Assembly: GCF_001510715.1 (NCBI RefSeq)
Contig: NZ_LMTJ01000005.1
Span: 796,138 to 860,137, forward strand
Length of the DNA: 64,000 bases
Source: Bacillus sp. FJAT-29814
Lineage (GTDB): Bacteria; Bacillota; Bacilli; Bacillales; Cytobacillaceae
Direction of reading: 5' to 3'
Below are positions 25,673-33,168 of the stretch, one piece after another (the stretch's first letter is position 1; the number at the start of each line of letters is the position of its first letter). The notes under the pieces were generated by a model. That model was not told the DNA's origin. It ran no database searches and saw nothing but the letters and a program-made list of their open reading frames with translations. The translations under genes and the position numbers were made by a program.

Positions 25673-26164
25673 ATGATTCACGCAGTTAGGGCTGGAGAAA
25701 CCCTTTATTCAATTTCAATGGATTATCGGGTTAGTATTCAGCGCCTTCAGGCGGCAAACCCTGGCATTGGACATATGTTATATGTAGGACAAAAAATCGA
25801 AATTCCCGGGCTTCCTGATCCAAACACCATTCCATACGGGATTCAAGTATCGGTAGGCAAGCGAAGGTTGTCACTCTATCACAATGGTAAACTGGTAAAA
25901 ATTTTCCCGGTTGCAGTCGGCAAAATAGTCTCAAGATCCCCAGTCGGTGAATTTGTTATTGTCAACCGCCAGTATAATCCAGGTGGTCCTTTTGGTGTAT
26001 TATGGCTGTCTCTCTCGAAGCAAGGCTATGGCATTCATGGGACGAACGAACCTAGTTCAATCGGCAAAGTCGTTTCTCATGGCTGTATTCGAATGTACAA
26101 CCGGGATGTACTCCAGATTGCTAACATAGTGCCAAATGGAACGAGAGTGGTAATTCAGCCCTAA
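25673..26164 (+). CDS. ykuD: LysM plus YkuD L,D-transpeptidase
   Basis: 163 residues, nearly the length of B. subtilis YkuD. Residues 1-45 form a LysM peptidoglycan-binding domain ([23 protein letters not shown]). Residues 55-163 are the YkuD catalytic domain, with [17 protein letters not shown] and nucleophile cysteine 138. It makes or edits 3-3 crosslinks in peptidoglycan; in B. subtilis it is linked to the spore. There is no signal peptide, as in YkuD. The ribosome binding site lies in a hairpin. Confidence 0.9.
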   Translation: MIHAVRAGETLYSISMDYRVSIQRLQAANPGIGHMLYVGQKIEIPGLPDPNTIPYGIQVSVGKRRLSLYHNGKLVKIFPVAVGKIVSRSPVGEFVIVNRQYNPGGPFGVLWLSLSKQGYGIHGTNEPSSIGKVVSHGCIRMYNRDVLQIANIVPNGTRVVIQP

Positions 26165-26167
26165 AAG

Positions 26168-26198
26168 AAAAGAGGGTGTCAACGATGACACCCTCTTT
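26168..26198. terminator. Terminator between ykuD and yceI-like genes
   Basis: AAAGAGGGTGTCA/TGACACCCTCTTT, 13-bp stem, 5-nt loop; can serve both converging genes. Confidence 0.85.
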
Positions 26199-26225
26199 CG
26201 CATGTTTTAAATTTTGTAAAGGAAA

Positions 26226-26756
26226 TTAAGCTTTGGCCGCTTGGATTTGCAGATTGACTTTTACTTTGTCGCCAACCAATACGCCGCCAGTTTCAAGAGC
26301 AGCATTCCAAACTAGGCCATAATCGGAACGATTTAGAGTACCAGCTGCGCTGAAGCCAGCCTTTTCATTTCCCCAAGGGTCTTTTCCTTGACCTTCGAAA
26401 GTCACCGCGAATGTTTCTTGCTTAGTTACACCGCGTAGGGTTAAATCACCGGTTACATTGTACTCGCCTTCATCTGTTTTTTCGATGCTAGTAGATTTGA
26501 AAGTCATAGTAGGATGGTTCTCGACATCAAAGAAGTCTGCAGAAACAAGGTGACCGTCACGATCTTTATTTCGTGTATCCACGCTTGCAGTTTCAACAGA
26601 AAATGCAATGTTTGCTGTTGTCAAATCAGCAGGATCTGCCTCAATTTCGGCATTAAAGTTGTTGAATGTTCCTTTTACGTTTGCAATCATCATGTGACGA
26701 ACAGAAAAATCTACGCTGCTGTGTGCCGGATCCAATACCCATTTTGTTTTTGCCAT
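26226..26756 (-). CDS. YceI-family protein
   Basis: 176 residues, lipocalin-like YceI fold: WVLDPAHSSVDFSVRHMMIANVKGTF at the start (read across residues 6-31), VDTRNKDRDGHLVSADFFDVENHPTM, and LTLRGVTKQE. These proteins bind isoprenoid or quinone-like lipids. No signal peptide, so it is cytoplasmic, as usual in bacilli. The promoter is close to consensus (TTGACA-18-TATAAT), and an inverted repeat lies just downstream of the -10, which suggests strong expression under repressor control. Confidence 0.9.
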   Translation of the reverse strand: MAKTKWVLDPAHSSVDFSVRHMMIANVKGTFNNFNAEIEADPADLTTANIAFSVETASVDTRNKDRDGHLVSADFFDVENHPTMTFKSTSIEKTDEGEYNVTGDLTLRGVTKQETFAVTFEGQGKDPWGNEKAGFSAAGTLNRSDYGLVWNAALETGGVLVGDKVKVNLQIQAAKA

Positions 26757-26789
26757 GTTAAAATCTCTCCCTATTAGTTTGAATTTGTT

Positions 26790-26853
26790 TATCTTGAATT
26801 TGAAATAACTAACTTCGAGATAAATTATATTATGCTGGCAGGCATGTTGTCAA
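26790..26853 (-). promoter_or_regulatory. Promoter and MhqR-like operator of the yceI-like gene
   Basis: On the minus strand TTGACA (26848-26853), 18 bp, TATAAT (26824-26829). Half-sites TATCTTGAA (26790-26798) and TTCGAGATA (26814-26822) form an inverted repeat over the transcription start. The half-site resembles the ATCTCGAA half of the MhqR (MarR-family) box of B. subtilis, though the spacing is wider. Confidence 0.55.
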
Positions 26854-26948
26854 TCGTTTTTAATAATTTATTTTTTTATTTTTTCAAATACTACAATGGG
26901 CAGTTATAGGGATGTAATGTACTTGTAGTGGAGGAGGGAGGCAATAAA

Positions 26949-26967
26949 AAAACGCCCGCAGGCGTTT
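26949..26967 (-). terminator. Small hairpin in the yceI-helD gap
   Basis: AAACGCC/GGCGTTT stem with CGCA loop. The T tract lies on the minus strand, so it would stop antisense transcription leaving helD. Confidence 0.5.
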
Positions 26968-27136
26968 ACTTTTTGGAAAAGAAAAAACTTGAATTTATGG
27001 ATGGAGCATGATAAAATGACAGTTGGCACCATCTATAATTTGTTGATGCTGATTATAATATCCCTATTATAACATTAACATATTTAAGGTGCGATTGTCA
27101 ACAGGTAAAGCCAAAATTTTTCTCGGGAGTGGTTGG

Positions 27137-29464
27137 ATGAGCGATTTGCAAACCAAGGACTGGCAATTTGAACAGGAGCGAGTGAATTCGGTTGTAGCCG
27201 AGATTGAAAAGAAAATAGAAAAATTAACACGCAATGCCGGAAAGGTTGGTTCGGATGTCCTTGAGATACGAAAATCCTTCTGGGAGGATGTAACTGTCAA
27301 TTTAGATGAACCCGATGACATTATTGAGACTTATGCAAGCATCAAGCAGCAAGCAGAGTTCCTCTCAGAACGGGAACGGACGCACCGACAGCACGACCAG
27401 CAACTCAAGACTCTGGAAAAATTAAAAAATTCACCTTATTTTGGTCGAATTGATTTCTTTGAGGAAGGGGAAAAAGCAACGGACAAAGTCTACCTTGGGA
27501 TCGCCTCTTTCATGGATGAGCATGATGAAAATTTTCTGATTTATGACTGGCGTGCTCCCATTTCCAGCCTTTATTATGATTACTCCCCGGGGCCTGCGCA
27601 ATATGAAACACTTGAAGGAACGATAAAAGGGGAAATGGAGCTTAAACGCCAATTTATCATCCGGGCGTCAGAGATTAAAGGCATGTTCGATACCGGGGTT
27701 ACAATTGGGGATGAAATGCTTCAGGAAGTGTTGGGGAATAATGCAAGTACCCAAATGAAAAGTATCGTGGCGACCATCCAGCGCGAGCAGAATGCGATTA
27801 TTCGCAATGAACGAAGCAAGCTGTTGATTGTTCAAGGGGTGGCCGGAAGCGGAAAAACGTCCGCGGCGCTGCAACGGGTGGCCTATTTATTATATCGCTA
27901 CCGAGGTACATTGAATTCGGAAAATATTATGCTTTTCTCTCCCAACCCTTTGTTCAACAGCTATGTAGCCACTGTACTCCCTGAACTCGGAGAGGAAAAT
28001 ATGCGGCAGTCCACATTCCAGGAATACTTGAATCACAGATTGGCGCGGGAATTTGAAGTTGAGGACCCATTTGCGCAAATAGAATATTTATTAAGCGCGC
28101 CAAGAGATGGTGAGTACGATACAAGAGTTGCTGGTATCCGTTTTAAGGCCAGTCTTGATTTTAAAAAAGTCATAGATGACTTCGCTGCCGCCCTATCTAA
28201 TTCTGGTTTACTCTTTAAGGATTTAACATTTAGAGGGAATGTATTAATTTCCAATCGGGAAATTCACGATTATTTTTATGCCCTGGATAAAAACTTTTCG
28301 ATGCCAAATCGAATTCAGCTTGTTCAGGAGTGGCTCTTAAAAGAATTGAAGAAATGGGTTAAACGGGAACGGTCGCGGAGTTGGGTTGAAGAGGAAATAC
28401 AATATCTTGAGAAAGAGGACTATATGGAAGCCTTCAAAAAACTCCAGCAAAAGAGCCGCTTTTCCGACAATACATTTGATGATTTTGAACGGGAAAAGCA
28501 GCTCTTAGCTCAAATGGTTGTCAAGGAAAGATTTAAGCCATTGTTTGCTGCAGTCAAGGGTTTAAAGTTTATTGATATTCCGGAAATCTATTTGACATTG
28601 CTTGAAACAGCGAGGGAGCTGAAAAGTAGCTTGCCTTCTGAATGGGAGAAAATCTCACGGCAAACAAAGGAAAAAATAAATGAAATGGTGATTCCTTACG
28701 AAGATGCTACGCCGTATGTATATCTGCAGGATTTGATCGAAGGTCGGAAATCCAATACCGCGATTCGCCATATTTTTATTGATGAGGCCCAAGATTATAC
28801 ACCGCTGCAATTTGCGTTCATCCAAAGATTATTTCCATATAGCAAAATGACACTGCTCGGTGACTTCAATCAGGCGATTTATTCAGGGGCAACCGGCGCC
28901 GGAACGGTGTTAACCGAATCAACCTTTGAAGAAAAGGACGTTGAAACCTTCGTTCTGACAAAAACCTATCGATCCACTAAGGAGATTGTGAAATTTACTA
29001 AAGAATTGGTACCTGGCGGCGGGGTGATTGAGCCGTTTAACCGCTCAGGTGCAAAACCGACTGTGATGTTTGCAGAAAGGAATGCCTTGGATGGGCGAAT
29101 AATCGATAAAATAAACGAGCTCCAACAGCGCGGCTATCGCACAATCGCGGTAATTTGTCGGACCGAAGCCGAAAGCAGGCTTGCATTTGAAGCATTGAAG
29201 CACGAGGTTTCGCTCCATTTAATCGAGAAGGGGACTGTTTCCTACGAGAAGGGGATTCTTGTGATTCCGTCCTATCTTGCCAAGGGAATTGAGTTCGATG
29301 CAGTAATCCTTTATAACAGCTCGCAATACCGCACTGAAAGTGAGTGCAAGCTGTTTTATACCGTATGTACCCGAGCCATGCACGAACTATATATGTTTGC
29401 AACGGACGGATTGAGCCCGTTAATGTTAAACGTACCAGACAGTACATTTGAAGTGGCAAAATAA
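27137..29464 (+). CDS. helD: HelD-like RNA polymerase-recycling helicase
   Basis: 775 residues, matching B. subtilis HelD (about 774). A charged N-terminal coiled coil (residues 5-75) is the arm that enters RNA polymerase. Walker A GVAGSGKTS lies near residue 234, and the UvrD-type Walker B FIDEAQDYTPLQF near 550; SYLAKGIEFDAVILYN is helicase motif V. HelD frees RNA polymerase from stalled or terminated complexes. I chose ATG 27137, after GGGAGTGG; the in-frame GTG at 27089 has no such site. Confidence 0.88.
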   Translation: MSDLQTKDWQFEQERVNSVVAEIEKKIEKLTRNAGKVGSDVLEIRKSFWEDVTVNLDEPDDIIETYASIKQQAEFLSERERTHRQHDQQLKTLEKLKNSPYFGRIDFFEEGEKATDKVYLGIASFMDEHDENFLIYDWRAPISSLYYDYSPGPAQYETLEGTIKGEMELKRQFIIRASEIKGMFDTGVTIGDEMLQEVLGNNASTQMKSIVATIQREQNAIIRNERSKLLIVQGVAGSGKTSAALQRVAYLLYRYRGTLNSENIMLFSPNPLFNSYVATVLPELGEENMRQSTFQEYLNHRLAREFEVEDPFAQIEYLLSAPRDGEYDTRVAGIRFKASLDFKKVIDDFAAALSNSGLLFKDLTFRGNVLISNREIHDYFYALDKNFSMPNRIQLVQEWLLKELKKWVKRERSRSWVEEEIQYLEKEDYMEAFKKLQQKSRFSDNTFDDFEREKQLLAQMVVKERFKPLFAAVKGLKFIDIPEIYLTLLETARELKSSLPSEWEKISRQTKEKINEMVIPYEDATPYVYLQDLIEGRKSNTAIRHIFIDEAQDYTPLQFAFIQRLFPYSKMTLLGDFNQAIYSGATGAGTVLTESTFEEKDVETFVLTKTYRSTKEIVKFTKELVPGGGVIEPFNRSGAKPTVMFAERNALDGRIIDKINELQQRGYRTIAVICRTEAESRLAFEALKHEVSLHLIEKGTVSYEKGILVIPSYLAKGIEFDAVILYNSSQYRTESECKLFYTVCTRAMHELYMFATDGLSPLMLNVPDSTFEVAK

Positions 29465-29500
29465 ATGAAACTCGCCAATTGGCGAGTTTCATTTATTTTA
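29461..29500. terminator. Terminator after helD
   Basis: A 16-bp near-perfect stem (GAAACTCGCC/GGCGAGTTTC core, AATT loop) begins within the last codons of helD and is followed by a T-rich tail. It also lies at the 3' end of the convergent 44-aa gene. Confidence 0.9.
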
Positions 29501-29632
29501 TTTTTGCCATTGTTTTTGGACTTGTTCAAAGGCAAGCCGAAGAATTTCTTCATCAGATGTATTTCTGTCTGTAATCACATTTGTTAAATAATTTAATCCT
29601 TCAAATGTAATAGCTACTTCTACCTGTACCAT
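29498..29632 (-). CDS. Small protein, BA3454-type stress-response family (44 aa)
   Basis: Begins MVQVEVAITFEGLNYLTNVI and ends AFEQVQKQWQK. Start ATG follows AAAGGTGATCACGT. The pattern of a short beta-rich front (VEVxxxxEGxxYxTNVI) and a helix with EEI...AxEQVxKQW matches what I remember of small BA3454-family proteins in Bacillus. Convergent with helD. The length is below that of most gene callers. Confidence 0.6.
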   Translation of the reverse strand: MVQVEVAITFEGLNYLTNVITDRNTSDEEILRLAFEQVQKQWQK

Positions 29633-29757
29633 ACGTGATCACCTTTCTTTCTGAGTAAAATTACACAACATTTCACAGTATTCGCTTTAACCAATTTTGA
29701 TGACAAATTCTTTTTGTAATGAGTGGTAAGAGATGATTCGTAAAGGAGACTGCATAG

Positions 29758-29883
29758 ATGTATGTTCAAAAAGCTGGAAAAAAGAAAGTGAAAAATATCC
29801 TTGGATTTTTGAGGGGGAGGACTGCTGTCCTGATTGATCTAAAGTTGCAAATAACAAAAAGCACCGCTTTTGGGAAATGTTAG
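29758..29883 (+). CDS. Possible short basic ORF (41 aa)
   Basis: ATG 29758 lies 8 nt after AAAGGAG. The product (MYVQKAGKKKVKNILGFLRG...) is strongly basic with no recognisable domain. Nothing else supports it besides the ribosome binding site. Confidence 0.3.
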   Translation: MYVQKAGKKKVKNILGFLRGRTAVLIDLKLQITKSTAFGKC

Positions 29884-29934
29884 GTTTTAATATTATAACA
29901 TGGCACTTTGATTATATGTAGAGGGGTATTTTGT

Positions 29935-29964
29935 CAAAAAAAAGCTTCCTTTGTCAGGAAGCCT
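29935..29964 (-). terminator. Intrinsic terminator of the 76-aa gene
   Basis: On the minus strand GGCTTCC/GGAAGC stem followed by T9. Confidence 0.85.
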
Positions 29965-30195
29965 TTACACTTCTACGTTCATATACTCCTCAGCAAACTG
30001 TTGGACCAAATTTTTATCAAGATTATTTTTTCGTAATAGTGACTCCGCAACGACCAAGTGGGCTTGAACCGAAACATTTCTTTTTAAATCGCGAATTGAA
30101 AGATCGCCGTTTAACAATTTAATTGCTTTTTCTCTGATGTCTTGATTCTTCGATGAATGGTACAGAAGATAGGAAATACAAGTGATTTTATCCAT
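29965..30195 (-). CDS. Small helical protein of unknown function (76 aa)
   Basis: Starts MDKITCISYLLYHSS. All-helical, with a C-terminal LDKNLVQQFAEEYMNVEV. ATG 30195 has AGGAGTG 6 nt upstream; an in-frame TTG three codons earlier is less likely. It has its own terminator and is divergent from asnS. No family recognised. Confidence 0.65.
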   Translation of the reverse strand: MDKITCISYLLYHSSKNQDIREKAIKLLNGDLSIRDLKRNVSVQAHLVVAESLLRKNNLDKNLVQQFAEEYMNVEV

Positions 30196-30321
30196 TACCA
30201 ACACTCCTCATCTATCAAGAATCGAACATTACTATATCCAATTCGACGACAATCTTGGATATCCTGCCATTTTTCAGGAAATTTCAGAAAATACTGTCGT
30301 GCAAGGAGAATTTGTTGAATA

Positions 30322-30350
30322 TTGCTTATTTGTGCTGATTTTTATATAAT
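30322..30350 (+). promoter_or_regulatory. Sigma-A promoter of asnS
   Basis: TTGCTT (30322-30327), 17 bp, TATAAT (30345-30350). The transcript would carry a leader of about 125 nt. Confidence 0.75.
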
Positions 30351-30370
30351 ATGGAAGGGATAAACACTTA

Positions 30371-30451
30371 CGGTAACAACAGGGGAAATTACCTTTCGTC
30401 CCACTTGGGAGGAAAGGTTTTTTATTTAACCGCTGCGGGCGGTCTGTTGTG
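30371..30451 (+). promoter_or_regulatory. Attenuator-like leader of asnS
   Basis: A terminator hairpin (CCTTTC..GAAAGG with inner TCCC/GGGA, 30392-30417) is followed by T6. ACAACAG (30376-30382) can pair with CTGTTGT (30444-30450) across it, and GGTAA can pair with TTACC just before it. Tyrosyl- or other T-box signatures (the GGTGGNACCGCG element) were looked for and not found, so the sensed signal is unknown. Confidence 0.5.
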
Positions 30452-30482
30452 GAATTACGTACATAAATAGGAGGTAACTCAG

Positions 30483-31874
30483 GTGAAAGTGACCCTAATT
30501 AAGGATTTATACAGAAACACCGAAAGCTTCATTGATCAAAAAGTTCAAGTTTCCGGTTGGATTCGTACCATCCGCGATTCAAAAACGTTTGGCTTTATTG
30601 AATTAAATGACGGCAGCTTCTTCAAAAGTGTCCAGATTGTTTTTGAAGATAAATTAGAAAATTACAAGGACATAGCCAAGTTGCCGATCAGCTCGTCGAT
30701 AAAGGTTGAAGGTGACTTTATTCATACACCAAATGCGAAGCAGCCTTTTGAAATTAAAGCAACGAATATTGTCATCGAAGGCACTTCCAATGTTGACTAT
30801 CCTCTGCAAAAGAAGCGCCACACGTTTGAATACCTGCGGACAATTGCACATTTAAGGCCAAGAACCAACACATTTGCTGCTGTTTTCCGTGTCAGATCAA
30901 TTGCTTCCTACGCGATTCATAAATTTTTCCAGGACAAAGGTTTTGTCTATGTCCATTCTCCGATTATCACCGGTAGCGATACCGAAGGCGCGGGGGAAAT
31001 GTTTAGAGTAACATCACTTGATTTAAACAATCTTCCGAAAAATGAAGAAGGAAAAACGGACGATTCACAGGACTTCTTTGGCAGAGAAACGAATTTGACC
31101 GTTAGCGGCCAGCTTTCAGCCGAGTCTTTTGCGCTTGCATTCCGTAATGTTTATACGTTTGGGCCAACCTTCAGGGCGGAAAACTCTAATACAGCAAGAC
31201 ATGCAGCCGAATTCTGGATGATTGAACCGGAAATAGCCTTTGGTGAGCTGCCTGATATCATGGATTTGGCTGAAGATATGGTTAAATATGTAATTGATTA
31301 TGTGCTGGAGCAGGCACCTGAAGAAATGAATTTCTTTAATAGCTTTGTTGAGAAGGGCTTATTGGATCGCTTGAACAATGCCCGTACAGCCGATTTTGGC
31401 CGGGTTAGCTATACAGAGGCGATTAACCTGCTTAAAGAGTCAGGAGAAGACTTTGGATATCCAGTTGAGTGGGGACTTGACCTGCAAACGGAGCATGAAC
31501 GCTATTTGTGCGAAAAGGTATTCCAAAAACCAGTGTTCGTAACTGACTATCCAAAAGAAATCAAAGCTTTTTATATGCGCTTGAATGAGGACAACAAAAC
31601 AGTGGCCGCAACCGACTTGCTTGTTCCAGGAATTGGGGAATTAATCGGTGGAAGCCAGCGTGAAGAGCGTGAAGACGTCCTTGCCGGCAAAATCAAAGAA
31701 CTTGGCATGAACGAAGAGGATTATTGGTGGTACCTGGAACTAAGGAAATACGGCGGAACCAAGCATTCAGGCTATGGCCTTGGCTTTGAACGCCTAATCA
31801 TGTACTTGACTGGAATGACCAATATCAGAGACGTCATTCCATTCCCAAGAACTCCAGGAAATGCAGAATTTTAA
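30483..31874 (+). CDS. asnS: Asparaginyl-tRNA synthetase (long, E. coli-like type)
   Basis: 463 residues: N-terminal OB-fold anticodon-binding domain ([24 protein letters not shown]), then a class II catalytic core with motif 2 [21 protein letters not shown] and motif 3 [13 protein letters not shown] near the C terminus. B. subtilis AsnS has about 430 residues; this one is the longer form, similar in length to those of E. coli and B. cereus. Start is GTG 30483 after TAGGAGG. It stands alone rather than in the aspB-asnS-dnaD operon of B. subtilis. Expression is probably controlled by the folded leader. Confidence 0.95.
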   Translation: MKVTLIKDLYRNTESFIDQKVQVSGWIRTIRDSKTFGFIELNDGSFFKSVQIVFEDKLENYKDIAKLPISSSIKVEGDFIHTPNAKQPFEIKATNIVIEGTSNVDYPLQKKRHTFEYLRTIAHLRPRTNTFAAVFRVRSIASYAIHKFFQDKGFVYVHSPIITGSDTEGAGEMFRVTSLDLNNLPKNEEGKTDDSQDFFGRETNLTVSGQLSAESFALAFRNVYTFGPTFRAENSNTARHAAEFWMIEPEIAFGELPDIMDLAEDMVKYVIDYVLEQAPEEMNFFNSFVEKGLLDRLNNARTADFGRVSYTEAINLLKESGEDFGYPVEWGLDLQTEHERYLCEKVFQKPVFVTDYPKEIKAFYMRLNEDNKTVAATDLLVPGIGELIGGSQREEREDVLAGKIKELGMNEEDYWWYLELRKYGGTKHSGYGLGFERLIMYLTGMTNIRDVIPFPRTPGNAEF

Positions 31875-31884
31875 TAACAGGAGG

Positions 31885-31917
31885 AAAACAGACTCATCTA
31901 TTGAGTCTGTTTTTTTG
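31885..31917 (+). terminator. Intrinsic terminator after asnS
   Basis: ACAGACTC/GAGTCTGT stem and T7. Confidence 0.92.
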
Positions 31918-32055
31918 TATTCTAACCTCGAAAAATTAATTTTAGTTTTAAAATAATTAATTTTTTAATTAAATTTTATCAAAAATATTAATTATCACTT
32001 TGATTTTAAGAGGAGATGGTGTATGATATGGTTAAGATTAGGAAAGGAGATCAAA

Positions 32056-32427
32056 ATGGCATATCCATTACTCACAAATTGTCCCGTTTGCAGCAAGCAA
32101 CTTAAAATTACCAAACTTCAGTGCAAGCATTGTCATACGACAGTGGAGAATGAATTTGAATTATCCAAGTTTGCCGCCCTTGGGCAAGAACAGTTGCATT
32201 TTATTGAGGTTTTCCTTAAATGCCGCGGCAGCATCAAAGAGGTTGAGAAAGAACTAGGTATATCTTACCCAACCGTTAGAGGAAAACTGGATGATATTAT
32301 TACTGCTTTAGGTTACTCACCAGCAAAAAAACCGGAAGTGGATAAGAAAAAAATAGTATCCATGTTGGAAAAAGGCGAAATCACGGCTGAGGAGGCCATT
32401 ACACTATTAAAAGAGGGGGAAGCATAA
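32056..32427 (+). CDS. DUF2089 zinc-ribbon/HTH protein
   Basis: 123 residues. A CPVC...CKHC zinc ribbon (CPVCSKQLKITKLQCKHC) is followed by a helix-turn-helix (CRGSIKEVEKELGISYPTVRGKLDDII), the DUF2089 pattern, and then a short C-terminal SHOCT-like helix pair (SMLEKGEITAEEAITLLKEG). The HTH points to DNA or RNA polymerase binding. ATG 32056 has AAAGGAG 7 nt upstream; an upstream in-frame ATG lacks a site. It is the first gene of a three-gene operon and its stop codon touches the next ATG. Confidence 0.85.
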   Translation: MAYPLLTNCPVCSKQLKITKLQCKHCHTTVENEFELSKFAALGQEQLHFIEVFLKCRGSIKEVEKELGISYPTVRGKLDDIITALGYSPAKKPEVDKKKIVSMLEKGEITAEEAITLLKEGEA

Positions 32428-32817
32428 ATGAAGGATGAAATTTCACGGGTGTTGACAATGGTAGAGGAGGGCAAGATTGACAAGGAAAAGGCAACAGAAT
32501 TAATAAATGTACTGCAAGGAAAAGGAGAGCCGACAGTTCAATTAACGAAAGAAGAAATTTCCTACGGAAACAAAATGTTAAAAATCCGTGTTACCTCACA
32601 TGAAGGGGACAACGTCAATGTCAACTTACCGATTAATTTGGTCAAGGCGGTATTGAAGGTAGGGTCAAGTATAGCAGAAAGAATTCCTCAAGCGGAAAAG
32701 TATGTGAAGGACATCGATGTAGATTTATTAATTGAAGCGATTGAAAACGAACTGGACGGACAAATTGTCGACATTACTTCCGCAAATGGCGATAAAGTCT
32801 TTGTGGTCATTGAGTAA
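32428..32817 (+). CDS. SHOCT-like protein of the DUF2089 operon
   Basis: 129 residues. The front (MKDEISRVLTMVEEGKID, then KATELINVLQG) resembles the N-terminal helix pair of YvlB-type proteins and the C terminus of its neighbour. The rest has alternating beta strands (KMLKIRVTSHEGDNVNVNLP) and ends in DIDVDLLIEAIENELDGQIVDI. YvlB-like proteins work with PspC/LiaF-type envelope stress systems, but no such partner is present here. It starts on the base after the DUF2089 stop codon (TAA then ATG). Confidence 0.7.
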   Translation: MKDEISRVLTMVEEGKIDKEKATELINVLQGKGEPTVQLTKEEISYGNKMLKIRVTSHEGDNVNVNLPINLVKAVLKVGSSIAERIPQAEKYVKDIDVDLLIEAIENELDGQIVDITSANGDKVFVVIE

Positions 32818-32820
32818 GCA

Positions 32821-33090
32821 ATGTTAAAAGTAAAAGTTAAACTGAAAGATAAGCGGTTTCAAATTCCGGTCCCTTATGTATTCTTGAATTTAATTAGCAC
32901 CATTATTACGTCCAAAAGTTTAAATCATTTCATCAATAAAGCCATAGAAAAAGATGGTGAAAAGTTCACTTTACCTCAGATCGAACGAAGAGATCTTAAA
33001 CCATTACTTGAGAGTTTGCCTATGTACAATGGCCTCACGCTTATTGAAACAAAATTAAAAGATGGCACAGAAGTATCGGTCAAGTTATGA
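32821..33090 (+). CDS. Small protein, third gene of the DUF2089 operon
   Basis: 89 residues, basic, mixed alpha/beta: MLKVKVKLKDKRFQIPVPY... ending KDGTEVSVKL. Its strands resemble those of the previous protein (VNVNLP there, QIPVPY here, both before a helix and an ID/ED-rich strand), so it may be a truncated paralogue. It starts 3 nt after the previous stop and has a poor ribosome binding site, so it probably depends on coupling. Function unknown. Confidence 0.65.
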   Translation: MLKVKVKLKDKRFQIPVPYVFLNLISTIITSKSLNHFINKAIEKDGEKFTLPQIERRDLKPLLESLPMYNGLTLIETKLKDGTEVSVKL

Positions 33091-33127
33091 AGCATAATTC
33101 CTTAATAGCGGAAATGCTTCTTTTTTT
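33089..33127 (+). terminator. Intrinsic terminator of the DUF2089 operon
   Basis: GAAGCAT/ATGCTTC with inner TTCC/GGAA pairing and T7; it overlaps the stop codon. Confidence 0.88.
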
Positions 33128-33128
33128 G

Positions 33129-33157
33129 CAAAAAAACAGCACGCCGGATTGGCGTGC
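33129..33157 (-). terminator. Intrinsic terminator of the lysP gene
   Basis: On the minus strand GCACGCC/GGCGTGC with 5-nt loop and T7. Confidence 0.9.
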
Positions 33158-33168
33158 GGTCATGATGA

